A DNA stretch of 40,223 nucleotides. It comes from Desulfobaccales bacterium (GTDB lineage Bacteria > Desulfobacterota > Desulfobaccia > Desulfobaccales > 0-14-0-80-60-11). Positions 1 to 7,717 of this stretch are shown in pieces. The translations under genes were made by a program, and so were the position numbers. The DNA lies in contig JAUXZG010000140.1 in the NCBI GenBank assembly GCA_030694005.1, positions 1 through 40,223 on the forward strand, in the 5' to 3' direction. The notes beneath the pieces were generated by a model that worked only from the letters and a program-made list of their open reading frames with translations, was not told the origin of the DNA and made no database searches. How positions within the stretch are numbered: position 1 is the stretch's first letter; every line of letters starts with the position of its first letter.

Positions 1-60
1 GGCGCCAATTTTTGAGATTCATCACACATAAGGCCACCTCACTTCGCTTAGATGAGAGTC

Positions 61-113
61 GTGGGGGGAGGGGAGATTGTAAGTGGACCTCAGGTCCCTG
101 GCCCTCCCCCCAC
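61..113. repeat. G-rich intergenic palindrome (family A, single hairpin)
   Basis: The outer arms GTGGGGGGAGGG and CCCTCCCCCCAC are perfect inverted repeats. The interior carries GATTGTAAGTGGACC, which is also found in the right hairpin of the composite copy near 29660. The element lies six bases past the oadB-like stop codon, so in the minus-strand transcript it would form a 3' hairpin. The first 60 bases of the window show nothing else I can name. Confidence 0.8.
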
Positions 114-119
114 AAAAAC

Positions 120-1217
120 TTAACCACCACCCAGGATACTCCAGAGGAGGCCCGCGGTCAAGGTGGAAGCCAGGAGGGCCGCCTGGCTGGAGGCCAGGGC
201 GTGGGCGTAAAGATTATTGTGGGGGTCTTCCTGGCGGCCCATGATCTGCACCACCTGGGCCGCATCCGGCACCAGGCCCAGGGCTGCGGCGCCGATCAGC
301 GGGTTAATTTTTTGGGACGAAAAAAGGTTGACTATTTTGATGGCGATGGTCACCACCAGGGTGGCCAAGAGCAAGGCCGCCAGTCCCAGGACCATGACTT
401 TCACAAAGGTCACCGACAGCAGGTCCTCAGCCCGGCAGCGGCTGCCCACCGCCAGCCCCAAAAGCACCGCCACGATTTCCGCCAGCCGGTTGGCCAGGGT
501 GCGGGCCAGGCGATCCACCACCCCGGATTCCTTCAACAGGTTGCCCAGAAAGAACATGCCGGTAAGCAGCGCCGCCCGGGGCACCAGGATCAGGGTCAAC
601 ACCAGGCCGGCCACGGCAAAAAGCAGGTTCTCCCGCTTGCTGACCTTGCGGGTAGGGGGCAGGCGCAGCAGGCGTTCCTTCTTGGTGGTCAGAACCCGGA
701 CCAGGTAAGGTTGGAGCCAGAAATTAAGGCCCACCAGGGTAAAGGCGGCCAGGGATACCGGCCCCACCAGGTCCGGGGCGAGGCGGGCCACTAAAAAGGT
801 GGCGGATAGGCCGTCGCCACCGCCGATCATGGCTATACTCCCCGCCTGGAGCGGATTCAGGCCCCAACTCCAGCCCAGGAAGAGGATAGTAAAAAGGGCT
901 AGGGGGGTGAGGAAGCCGAGAACCAATTGCCGGGGATGGGCGATGAGGTGATGCAGGTTCGCCCCGGCCCCCCAGCCCAGAAAAATTAAGGCCGGATAGA
1001 CGCCGGAGGACAATCCCCCCTGGAGGGTGTGGAAGAAATCCGCCAGCGCCCGGGAAAAATCCAGGACCGGGAGGTTGGCAAAAAGCAGGCCGGCCGCCAG
1101 GGGCAGGAGAAAGACCGGTTGAAGCCGATAAACAATGGCCACATAGCCCAACCCCAGAGACAGGATCGCCATGAAGATCCAGAGCCCGAAGTCCAGGAGG
1201 CTCATCCCGCCAGGCAT
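120..1217 (-). CDS. Sodium ion-translocating decarboxylase, beta subunit (OadB/GcdB/MmdB family)
   Basis: This integral membrane subunit would couple decarboxylation of a carboxybiotin carrier to outward sodium pumping. The 365 residues are almost wholly hydrophobic. Family blocks are visible: GNLLKESGVVDRL in the second half and NPLIGAAALGLVP followed by Q..G.QEDP.N near the C-terminus; the GGxDG block (GGGDG) near residue 135 carries the Asp expected for sodium binding. It is somewhat shorter than many OadB proteins because the N-terminal hydrophobic part is compact. The start ATG (1217) could also be the ATG four codons downstream. It is the last gene of the minus-strand run after the BCCP gene. 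The true substrate (oxaloacetate, methylmalonyl-CoA or glutaconyl-CoA) cannot be read from this subunit. Confidence 0.9.
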   Translation of the reverse strand: MPGGMSLLDFGLWIFMAILSLGLGYVAIVYRLQPVFLLPLAAGLLFANLPVLDFSRALADFFHTLQGGLSSGVYPALIFLGWGAGANLHHLIAHPRQLVLGFLTPLALFTILFLGWSWGLNPLQAGSIAMIGGGDGLSATFLVARLAPDLVGPVSLAAFTLVGLNFWLQPYLVRVLTTKKERLLRLPPTRKVSKRENLLFAVAGLVLTLILVPRAALLTGMFFLGNLLKESGVVDRLARTLANRLAEIVAVLLGLAVGSRCRAEDLLSVTFVKVMVLGLAALLLATLVVTIAIKIVNLFSSQKINPLIGAAALGLVPDAAQVVQIMGRQEDPHNNLYAHALASSQAALLASTLTAGLLWSILGGG

Positions 1218-1234
1218 TAAGCTTTCTCCCTCAG

Positions 1235-1705
1235 TTAAGGGGACAACACCACCAGGACCTCACCCACCGCTACATTGCTGCCTTTGCTCACCCGCACCTC
1301 GGTGACGACGCCGGCCATGGGGGCCACCAGGTCGTTTTCCATCTTCATGGCCTCCAGTTTCACCACCGTATCCCCCACCTGGACCCGATCCCCCACCTTC
1401 ACCAGCACCTCCAGGATGGCTCCGGGCATGGGAGCCACCACGCTGCCCAGGTCGCCTCTGGGTTCGCCCTTCTCTAAGGTGGGGCTGGGTGGGGCCATCG
1501 GGGGAGGCAGCGGTGCCGGGGCGGGGGCCGCCATGGGTTTGGGGGCTGGGGAGGGTGGCCGGGAAGTCACCGGCGCCCCGCCAGCCGGACTGAATTTCAC
1601 CTCATAGGGCCGACCATTGACCACAACCCGGGCCTGGTCACCCCGCAAGGCTACAATCTCTACCTCATACACCTTGTCCCCGATGGTAATCCGGTAACGC
1701 CGCAT
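1235..1705 (-). CDS. Biotin carboxyl carrier subunit of a decarboxylase
   Basis: A 156-residue biotinyl carrier. Residues 1-40 form a small beta-rich N-terminal part, 41-82 are a flexible Pro/Ala linker, and 85-156 are a biotinyl/lipoyl domain. The biotin site EAMKMEN places the modified lysine at residue 121. This arrangement matches GcdC/MmdC-type carriers and the C-terminus of OadA. It would carry CO2 from a carboxyltransferase to the OadB-like membrane subunit. It starts three bases past the stop of the OadG-like gene and its stop is 17 bases before the OadB-like start, so all three are surely co-transcribed. Confidence 0.93.
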   Translation of the reverse strand: MRRYRITIGDKVYEVEIVALRGDQARVVVNGRPYEVKFSPAGGAPVTSRPPSPAPKPMAAPAPAPLPPPMAPPSPTLEKGEPRGDLGSVVAPMPGAILEVLVKVGDRVQVGDTVVKLEAMKMENDLVAPMAGVVTEVRVSKGSNVAVGEVLVVLSP

Positions 1706-1708
1706 AGA

Positions 1709-2140
1709 TTACCTCTTGGGAAGATTAAGGCGTGCCTGCATGGCTTGCCAACGCCCGGCCAGGGACCAGGAAGAAGCTGCTGGGGAACCCGCCGCGGTTT
1801 CCTCAGGCCTGACGACTTCCCCTTGAAATAAGGCCAGGGCCACACCGATGGCCGCGGCCACCATGGGGTCCTCAGAGGCGGCCGCTTCCGGTGGCGTCAG
1901 AAAGGCGCTGGGTTCTGGGGTTATCGCCCTCTCCGGGCCAGCCGGGACTCGGGGTGTCCCCATTTCCGTCTGCCCGATGGGAGCCGGTCCCATGTCCTCT
2001 AGACCTAAGCGCCCGCTTCCAGGCCCGCCTTCCCAAAGCAATAAAACGCGGGGCAACAGGGCGGCCACTAGCGCCAGCATGCCCCCTAAACACAGGAGCA
2101 CCAACACCCCTATCACCGCAGCCCCCAGAATCGACGCCAT
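1709..2140 (-). CDS. OadG-like small membrane subunit of the sodium decarboxylase
   Basis: A 143-residue protein with one N-terminal membrane segment (about residues 5-32), a low-complexity Pro/Gly/Glu linker, and a C-terminal helix with AAAIGVALALF, followed by a basic tail containing W.LAGRW.AM. That pattern of membrane anchor, linker and AAI.ALAL helix is characteristic of OadG/GcdD/MmdD assembly subunits. Sequence conservation in this family is always weak, so the call leans on architecture and on its place directly before the BCCP and beta-subunit genes. A G-rich hairpin separates it from the enzyme gene upstream. Confidence 0.75.
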   Translation of the reverse strand: MASILGAAVIGVLVLLCLGGMLALVAALLPRVLLLWEGGPGSGRLGLEDMGPAPIGQTEMGTPRVPAGPERAITPEPSAFLTPPEAAASEDPMVAAAIGVALALFQGEVVRPEETAAGSPAASSWSLAGRWQAMQARLNLPKR

Positions 2141-2174
2141 GTCTTTACACCATGGAGTTTTTGGGGGAGGGGAG

Positions 2175-2223
2175 TTTGAGGGGAGGGCGGGGGAGCCGCT
2201 GCTCCCCCGGCCCTCCCCTCAAA
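2175..2223. repeat. G-rich intergenic palindrome (family A)
   Basis: Arms of about 22 bases (GAGGGGAGGGCGGGGGAGC and its complement, with one bulged base) enclose the loop CGCT. It fills most of the 91-base gap between the Re-citrate-synthase-like stop and the OadG-like start. On the minus strand the motif TTTTGAGGGGAGGG begins soon after the stop codon, as at other copies in this window. Confidence 0.85.
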
Positions 2224-2231
2224 ACACCTTT

Positions 2232-4061
2232 CTAAATCTCCCCGTCCTGTTCCATCTTGGCCAGGGCTTCGAAGCGGATGTCCATGCCCAGCACGCCCTG
2301 GATTTCGTCATTTTCGTTCCGCACCGGCACGCTGACGGTGATACACAAGGCGGCGGTGAACCGCGAGGTGTAAAAATCCGAGACATAGACCTTGCCCGAC
2401 TTGATCGGTTCAATAAACCAGGGGCGGTTGGAGAGGTCCTCGTCCAGTTGCATGGTCTCGTATTTGGCTCGGTCCACAATATGCGTAATATTCCGGGTAA
2501 TTTTGCGCCCTTCCAAGTTGGTGATGTACATGAATTGCACAAAGGGGTAGTTGTCCAGGGCCTGCTGCAGTACCGGCTCTTGCAGAGCCGGATTCATGGA
2601 GCGGATTTCTTCCCGCTCCGCCAGGTCCTCGGCCAGGTGGGCCGCCAGCTTGTAGGCCTTCTCCTTCAACTGGTCGAATTCCGACACAAAGTACTCGGAC
2701 AGGTATTTGCGGGCCAGACTTTCCATCTCCTCGTTGGAGATGGAGGTCACCCGCCCGGCATCATACCATTCCATGATGCGCTTGTGGATCTTGCCCACCG
2801 CAGGGTGGCCTTTGTCCACTTGCCGCTCCCCTTCCAAGCCCAGCCGGGTGTTGAGCCAATGCACAATCCCCGCCTTGCCGGACTTGTCGGTAATGGTGAT
2901 GGTCACCGGCCGGTTAAGGATGCGCGCCGTATCGAAGGCATTGTAGATCTCTTCGTTCTTGATGAGGCCGTCCGCGTGGATACCGGCGCTGGTGTTGTTG
3001 AAGTTTTTGCCCACAAAGGGATAGTTGGGCGGGATATGATAGCGCAGCTCCTTTTCAAAATACTGGGCAATTTCCGTGATCACCGTGGTGTCCAGGCCAT
3101 CGGTTTTGCCCCGCAAGGAGATATATTCGATGATCATGCCTTCAATGGGGGCATTGCCGGTGCGTTCCCCGAAGCCCAAAAGCGCCCCGTTCACCGCCCC
3201 GCAGCCATACAGCCAGGCCGTGACGCTGTTGACCAGGACCTTGTGGAAGTCGTTGTGGCCGTGCCACTCCAGCAGGTGGCCGGGCACCCCGGCATCGTCA
3301 ATCATGGCCCGCACCAGCTTGGGCACGCTCCGGGGCAGGGCCGCGCCCGGGTAAGGGACGCCGTAGCCCATGGTGTCGCATAGACGGATTTTGATGTCGA
3401 TGCCGCTCTCGGCCCTCAGTTTCATCAGCTCTAAGGCAAACGGCACACAAAACCCATACATATCCGCCCGGGTGATGTCCTCGAAATGGCAGCGGGGAAT
3501 GATCCCCAGGTCCAGGGCCGCCTTGACGATGGCCAGATATTCCTCCAGGGCCCGGCGCCGGTCCCATTTCAGTTTCAAAAAGATGTGGTAATCGGACACC
3601 GAGGCGAGGATGCCGGTCTCCGGCAGGCCCACCTCCTTCACCAAGAGCAAATCCCCAGCCACGGCGCGAATCCAACCGGTAATTTCGGGATAACGGTAGC
3701 CCCGCTCCCGACAGCGTTCCACTGCCTCTTTATCCTTGGCGCTGTAAAGGAAAAATTCGCTCTGGCGGATAATGCCCTTGGGCCCGGAGAGCCGGTTAAG
3801 CATATCAAAGATCTCCACGATCTGCCGGACGGTGTAAGGCGGCCGGGCCTGCTGGCCGTCCCTGAAGGTGGTGTCGGTGATCACCATCTCGTGAGGAGGC
3901 TGGGGCATGACGAATTTATAATCAAAATCGATGCGGGCCACCTCCACATAGGGGAAGATCTCCCGCATGAGATTGGGCGCCTCTACCTCCTGCAGGCGAT
4001 ACTTCCAGAAGGAGGAGTGCTCATGGTCCAACAAGCGGCGGTCTTTGTTCCAGCGAGCCAT
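2232..4061 (-). CDS. Re-citrate synthase-like HMGL-family enzyme fused to a C-terminal Cache/PDC sensor domain
   Basis: A 609-residue protein. Residues 58-400 are a DRE-TIM metallolyase barrel of the isopropylmalate/homocitrate/Re-citrate synthase type: DTTFRDGQQ at 63-71, the metal-binding HGH at 267-269, and GFGERTGN at 297-303. The N-terminal extension and the FRDGQQARPP start of the barrel resemble the Re-citrate synthases of Clostridium kluyveri and sulfate reducers. Predicted reaction: acetyl-CoA plus oxaloacetate to citrate. A helical region follows, then residues 484-605 read as a PDC/Cache fold (RPWF..P..SGKVYVSDFY, then SVPV and GVLGMDI). Such domains are normally extracytoplasmic ligand sensors, but no signal peptide or membrane segment is present here. 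Homocitrate or isopropylmalate synthase are alternatives. A carboxyltransferase role is less likely because the HGHND/GER block is of the synthase type. Confidence 0.82.
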   Translation of the reverse strand: MARWNKDRRLLDHEHSSFWKYRLQEVEAPNLMREIFPYVEVARIDFDYKFVMPQPPHEMVITDTTFRDGQQARPPYTVRQIVEIFDMLNRLSGPKGIIRQSEFFLYSAKDKEAVERCRERGYRYPEITGWIRAVAGDLLLVKEVGLPETGILASVSDYHIFLKLKWDRRRALEEYLAIVKAALDLGIIPRCHFEDITRADMYGFCVPFALELMKLRAESGIDIKIRLCDTMGYGVPYPGAALPRSVPKLVRAMIDDAGVPGHLLEWHGHNDFHKVLVNSVTAWLYGCGAVNGALLGFGERTGNAPIEGMIIEYISLRGKTDGLDTTVITEIAQYFEKELRYHIPPNYPFVGKNFNNTSAGIHADGLIKNEEIYNAFDTARILNRPVTITITDKSGKAGIVHWLNTRLGLEGERQVDKGHPAVGKIHKRIMEWYDAGRVTSISNEEMESLARKYLSEYFVSEFDQLKEKAYKLAAHLAEDLAEREEIRSMNPALQEPVLQQALDNYPFVQFMYITNLEGRKITRNITHIVDRAKYETMQLDEDLSNRPWFIEPIKSGKVYVSDFYTSRFTAALCITVSVPVRNENDEIQGVLGMDIRFEALAKMEQDGEI

Positions 4062-4118
4062 AATTTGCCATCCGTTTAAAGATTTACTCTGTTCCCTCTA
4101 TCTTTATATCATTTTGGC

Positions 4119-4370
4119 GGTCAGCTTTCAGCAGTCAGCTTTTGGTGGCCAGTAGTCAGTCATTACAAGCTATTTCAAAACCTATCTTCATAGTGAAATG
4201 TCATTCTGAGTGAAGCGAAGAATCTCGTATTACCAATAAATTGAGATCCTTCACTTCGTTCAGGATGACAGAAAAAACCGGTTTTGAAATAGCCTATAGT
4301 CTTTAAGATTTTATTTTTTACGAAACCATAACGGGTCGATCTGGACAATTCTCTTAACTGAAAGCTGACC
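4119..4370. repeat. AGCTGA-type inverted repeat (family B), split by a MITE-like element
   Basis: The 13-base arms GGTCAGCTTTCAG (4119-4131) and CTGAAAGCTGACC (4358-4370) are perfect inverted repeats. Each is followed or preceded by further AGTCAGCT / CGCTGATCGC units, running up to the aspS stop codon at 4386-4388. A related cluster of CAGCT/AGCTGA units occurs at 36624-36716. The 125-bp MITE-like element lies between the arms. The gene-free stretch 4062-4385 holds these repeats and the leader of the enzyme gene. Confidence 0.75.
4169..4293. mobile_element. MITE-like element, 125 bp, with terminal inverted repeats
   Basis: Perfect 14-base terminal repeats GCTATTTCAAAACC (4169-4182) and GGTTTTGAAATAGC (4280-4293). 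Internally, TGTCATTCTGAGTGAAGCG on the left mirrors CACTTCGTTCAGGATGACA on the right. This internal pair belongs to a non-coding inverted repeat type that I recall as common in many bacterial genomes (from memory, not searched). It has no coding capacity, so it is presumably non-autonomous. No target-site duplication is obvious. Confidence 0.8.
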
Positions 4371-4385
4371 GCTGATCGCGGTTAG

Positions 4386-6167
4386 CTATTTGTCCAGCCT
4401 CAAGCCCAGTTCCAGAAGTTGTTCCGGTTCCACCCGGGAGGGCGCCTTGGTCACCGGGCAGGCGGCCTTCTGGGTTTTAGGGAAGGCGATTACTTCCCGG
4501 ATGGAGCGGGCCCCGCAGAGAATGGCCACCAGGCGGTCAAAGCCAAAGGCCACCCCCCCGTGGGGCGGCGCCCCGTATTCCAGGGCCTCCAGCAAAAAGC
4601 CGAACTTTTCTTCGGCCTCAGCCGGGGGGATGCTCAGGACCTTAAAAACCTTTTCCTGCAAATCCCGGCGGTAGTTGCGGATGCTACCCCCGCCGATCTC
4701 CTGGCCGTTCAGCACCAGATCATAAGCCCGGGCCCGCACCTTTTCCGGGTGCGTCTCCAATAAGGGGACATCTTCCTCCCGGGGAGAGGTAAAAGGATGA
4801 TGCATGGCCACATAGCGCCCCTCATCCCGGTCGTATTCCAGCAAGGGGAAATCGGTGACCCACAGGAGGCGGTAAGTGTCCGCCGGGATCAACCCTTCCT
4901 GCTGCCCCAGGTGAAGCCTGAGCTGTCCCAGGGCGGTGTTGGCCACCTGGGGGGTATCGGCGATGAACAGCAGCAGGTCTCCCTCCTGGGCCTGAAGACG
5001 CTCATTGAACGCGGCCTTTAACCCCTCCGGGAAAAATTTGGCCAGGGGCGACTGCCAGCCCTGCTCTTGCATCTTCACCCAGGCCAGACCCCGAGCGCCA
5101 TAGACCCCGGCCAGATCCACCAGACCGTCCAATTCTTTGCGGGACAGGCGGGCCAGACCCGGGCCGCATAAGGCCTTCACTATGCCCCCCTGGTCCACCA
5201 CTTCTTTAAACTGGCGGAAGTCCGCCTGACGGGCCAGGTCCGTGACCTCCTTGAGCTCCAGGCCGAAGCGGGGGTCCGGACGATCCAGGCCAAAGCGGTC
5301 CAGACACTCCTGATGGCTCAGACGGGGGAAAGGAGAAACCAACTTCACCCCTAAAAGCTCTTTAAAAAGGGCCTTCATCAGGCCTTCCACCACCTCATAA
5401 ATGTCCTCTTCGTTGATAAAGGCCATCTCCAGGTCGATCTGGGTAAATTCCGGCTGGCGGTCGGCCCTTAAGTCCTCGTCCCTAAAGCAGCGGCACAATT
5501 GATAGTAACGGTCCAGACCGGATATCATCAGCAACTGCTTGAAAAGCTGGGGCGACTGGGGCAAGGCAAAAAAATGGCCTGGCTGCACCCGGCTGGGGAC
5601 CAGATAGTCCCGGGCGCCCTCCGGCGTGCTCTTGGTAAGGATGGGGGTCTCCACCTCCACAAAGCCCTGTGCGTTAAGATAATGCCGGGCCACCTGCGCC
5701 GCCCGGTGTCTAAAAAGGATATGCCCCATGACACTGGGGCGCCTTAAGTCCAGATAACGATACCTCAACCTTAAGGCCTCGGAGATGTCCACCCGGTAGT
5801 CTTCCAGTTCAAAGGGGGGCGTTTTGGCGAAGTTGAGCAGGCGCAGTTCCTCCACCAGCACCTCGATCTCTCCGGTGCCCAGCTGCGGGTTGACCATATC
5901 CGGGGGCCTGAGATTCACGACGCCGCGAATCGCCACCACAAACTCATCCCGCAGAATCCCGGCCTTATTATGAGTGTCCGGGTTGACCTCCGGGTTAAAC
6001 ACCACCTGGGTCAAACCATACCGGTCCCTCAAGTCCACGAAGATGAGACCCCCGTGGTCCCGACGGCGCTGCACCCAGCCCATGAGCACCACTTCGGCCC
6101 CGGCGTCCTGAGCCCGTAAGTCCCCACAGGAATGACTGCGCTTCAACCCTGCTAAAGTATCGAACAA
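4386..6167 (-). CDS. aspS: Aspartyl-tRNA synthetase, probably non-discriminating
   Basis: A class II synthetase of 593 residues from the chosen start. The N-terminal OB-fold carries WVQRRRDHGGLIF. The catalytic core has SPQLFKQLLM, motif 2 with CFRDEDLRADRQPEF, GGGSIRNY, and motif 3 GGVAFGFDRL. I chose a TTG start at 6167 (FDTLAGLKRSHSCG) because AAAGGA lies just upstream and the length matches bacterial AspRS. The longer frame to ATG 6251 would translate a G-rich repeat. A His follows RRRD where the E. coli enzyme has Leu (RRRDLG). That His is associated with AspRS that also charges tRNA-Asn in Pseudomonas, so Asn-tRNA may be made through GatCAB here. hisS lies upstream across a composite repeat. 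Confidence 0.95.
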   Translation of the reverse strand: MFDTLAGLKRSHSCGDLRAQDAGAEVVLMGWVQRRRDHGGLIFVDLRDRYGLTQVVFNPEVNPDTHNKAGILRDEFVVAIRGVVNLRPPDMVNPQLGTGEIEVLVEELRLLNFAKTPPFELEDYRVDISEALRLRYRYLDLRRPSVMGHILFRHRAAQVARHYLNAQGFVEVETPILTKSTPEGARDYLVPSRVQPGHFFALPQSPQLFKQLLMISGLDRYYQLCRCFRDEDLRADRQPEFTQIDLEMAFINEEDIYEVVEGLMKALFKELLGVKLVSPFPRLSHQECLDRFGLDRPDPRFGLELKEVTDLARQADFRQFKEVVDQGGIVKALCGPGLARLSRKELDGLVDLAGVYGARGLAWVKMQEQGWQSPLAKFFPEGLKAAFNERLQAQEGDLLLFIADTPQVANTALGQLRLHLGQQEGLIPADTYRLLWVTDFPLLEYDRDEGRYVAMHHPFTSPREEDVPLLETHPEKVRARAYDLVLNGQEIGGGSIRNYRRDLQEKVFKVLSIPPAEAEEKFGFLLEALEYGAPPHGGVAFGFDRLVAILCGARSIREVIAFPKTQKAACPVTKAPSRVEPEQLLELGLRLDK

Positions 6168-6181
6168 TTGGGGTTCCTTTC

Positions 6182-6405
6182 TTTGGGAGAGGGGGCCGGG
6201 GACTTCCACAGGCGAGACGCCTGTGCCACTGGCCCCTGCCCCCTCTCCCAAACCCTCTCCCCCAACCCCTTAAGAGGCTTATATGGCCGGAGAAGTAGGG
6301 GCCTGCGGCCCCGCCTTCTCCGGCCCCCATAAAGGGGGTTGGGAGGGGTGTTTGAGGGGAGGGTGGGGGAGCACTTACAAAAAACTCCCCCAGCCCTCCC
6401 CTCAA
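6182..6405. repeat. Composite three-hairpin intergenic repeat (family A), copy 1
   Basis: Left hairpin 6182-6252 has 20-base arms (TTTGGGAGAGGGGGC, one mismatch) around a smaller CACAGGCG..CGCCTGTG hairpin. Central hairpin 6285-6325 has GGCCGGAGAAG and CTTCTCCGGCC arms. Right hairpin 6352-6405 has 20-base arms around CACTTACAAAAAA. Tracts between hairpins (CCCCCAACCCCTT, AAAGGGGGTTGGG) pair with each other. The stretch from the central hairpin into the right arm is nearly identical to the copy at 40109-40170. The element fills nearly the whole gap between the hisS stop (6406) and the aspS start. Confidence 0.88.
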
Positions 6406-7656
6406 CTACCTTTTCAATAATCGCGGCGCCAAGTCCGGCAGGGGCACCTGTTCTTGTTCGCCGGTGGCCATGTGGCGCAGGGTGGCCTGGCCCTGGGCCA
6501 GTTCTTGGTCCCCCAGGATTACCGTGTAAGTGGCCCCCAGGCGGTCCGCCAGGGACATTTGGGCCTTCAAGGAGCGGTCGTCGAAGTCCATCTCCCCGGC
6601 CAGTCCTTGCTGCCGGAGTTCCTGGAGCAGGGCCAAGGCGACCTCCCGGGCCGCAGTTCCCAGGGCCGCCAGAAAAATCTTCTCTTGCCGTCCCTGGCCG
6701 CAATCCGGTGGCAGGATCTCCACCAAGCGGTCTTCGCCGATGGCGAAGCCCAGCCCCGGCAGGTCCGGCCCCCCCAGGTCTCGGGCCAGGCCGTTGTACC
6801 GGCCGCCGCCGGCTACCGCGTCCTGGGACCCCAGCCCCACCGCGGCCACCTCAAAGGCGGTGCGGGTGTAATAATCCAGGCCCCGCACCAGCCGGGGCTG
6901 TTCCTCAAAGGCCACCCCGGCGCGCCCCAAAAGCTCCAGCACCCGGGCGTAATGCCCGGCGCAGGCCTCACACAGACAGTCCCGCATCATGGGGGCCGGC
7001 CGGAGCAGCTCTTGACAACGCTGAGATTTGCAATCCAAAACCCTTAAAGGGTTGGTGTCCCGACGACGCCGACAATCATCACACCAGCCTTCTTTAGCCG
7101 CCAAAAACAGGGACAGCCGCGCCTTGAAATCCACCTGACACTCGGGACAGCCCAGGGAGTTGATCAGCAGGCGCACCTGCTCAATCTTGAGCCGTCCCAA
7201 GATATCCACCAGCAGGAAGATCACTTCGGCGTCCAGTTCCGGGGCGTCCGTGCCCAGGGCCTCGCAGTTGATCTGGTGAAACTGGCGGTACCTCCCCTTT
7301 TGGGGCCGCTCGTAACGGAACATGGGACCGATGGTATAATATTTTTTCACCCAAAAGCCGCGTTCCAGGCGGTTTTCCAAGACCGCCCGCACCACCTGGG
7401 CGGTGGCCTCGGGCCTTAAGGTCAGGGACTCCCCATGGCGGTCGGCAAAGGTGTACATCTCCTTGGCCACGATATCCGTGTCGGCACCGATGGAGCGGGC
7501 GAAGAGCTCGGTGCGCTCCAAAAGCGGCAAACGCATCTCCTGGTAGCCGTACAGGTCAAAGACCTCACGGGCCACCTGCTCGATGAGCTGCCACCTCCCC
7601 GTCTCCGGCGGCAAAATATCCTTCATGCCCCGGATTGCCTTGATTGTGCCCGCCAT
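6406..7656 (-). CDS. hisS: Histidyl-tRNA synthetase
   Basis: A class II synthetase of 416 residues. Near the N-terminus it has GMKDILPPE. Motif 2 (FRYERPQKGRYRQFHQ) is present, followed by the HisA blocks LVRGLDYYTRTAFEV and GGGRYNGL, and the C-terminal anticodon-binding domain starts near residue 320. Length and motifs are those of ordinary bacterial HisRS. It starts at ATG 7656 and is first in a hisS-aspS pair, an arrangement seen in many bacteria. A possible promoter lies 33-61 bases upstream. The stop codon is followed at once by the right hairpin of a composite repeat. Confidence 0.97.
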   Translation of the reverse strand: MAGTIKAIRGMKDILPPETGRWQLIEQVAREVFDLYGYQEMRLPLLERTELFARSIGADTDIVAKEMYTFADRHGESLTLRPEATAQVVRAVLENRLERGFWVKKYYTIGPMFRYERPQKGRYRQFHQINCEALGTDAPELDAEVIFLLVDILGRLKIEQVRLLINSLGCPECQVDFKARLSLFLAAKEGWCDDCRRRRDTNPLRVLDCKSQRCQELLRPAPMMRDCLCEACAGHYARVLELLGRAGVAFEEQPRLVRGLDYYTRTAFEVAAVGLGSQDAVAGGGRYNGLARDLGGPDLPGLGFAIGEDRLVEILPPDCGQGRQEKIFLAALGTAAREVALALLQELRQQGLAGEMDFDDRSLKAQMSLADRLGATYTVILGDQELAQGQATLRHMATGEQEQVPLPDLAPRLLKR

Positions 7657-7688
7657 CTCGAAATCTCAATCAATTGATAAAAAAATAA

Positions 7689-7717
7689 ACTTAATCAATA
7701 AGCAAAGGAAATGTCAA
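7689..7717 (-). promoter_or_regulatory. Possible sigma-70 promoter for hisS-aspS
   Basis: On the minus strand TTGACA (7717-7712) is followed 18 bases on by TAAGTT, a weak -10. It lies about 33 bases upstream of the hisS start in an AT-rich stretch. The remaining divergent region up to 7960 is rich in AT near 7915-7945 and holds a second TTGACA (7835-7840, plus strand) without a convincing -10, so the promoter of the export gene is not resolved. Confidence 0.4.

Noticed and set aside
12-794. 260-codon plus-strand open frame at the window start
   Set aside because: Antisense to the OadB-like gene and very rich in Gln/His/Gly, a typical mirror of a membrane-protein gene in GC-rich DNA.
1848-3383. 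511-codon plus-strand open frame
   Set aside because: It lies antisense to the OadG-like and Re-citrate-synthase-like genes, which have clear family motifs. It contains no recognisable domain and reflects GC-rich third positions.
2232-4061. Carboxyltransferase (OadA/PycB) as the identity of the large enzyme in the decarboxylase operon
   Set aside because: Motifs HGHND and GFGERTGN and the FRDGQQ start are those of Claisen-type synthases. No biotin domain is attached.
4062-4385. CRISPR-like repeats near aspS
   Set aside because: The repeated AGCTGA units are short, imperfect and inverted, without regular spacers. They form nested palindromes, not an array.
6168-6251. N-terminal extension of AspRS to ATG 6251
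   Set aside because: It would translate the left hairpin of a repeat and adds residues foreign to AspRS. A TTG with a ribosome site at 6167 gives the family length.
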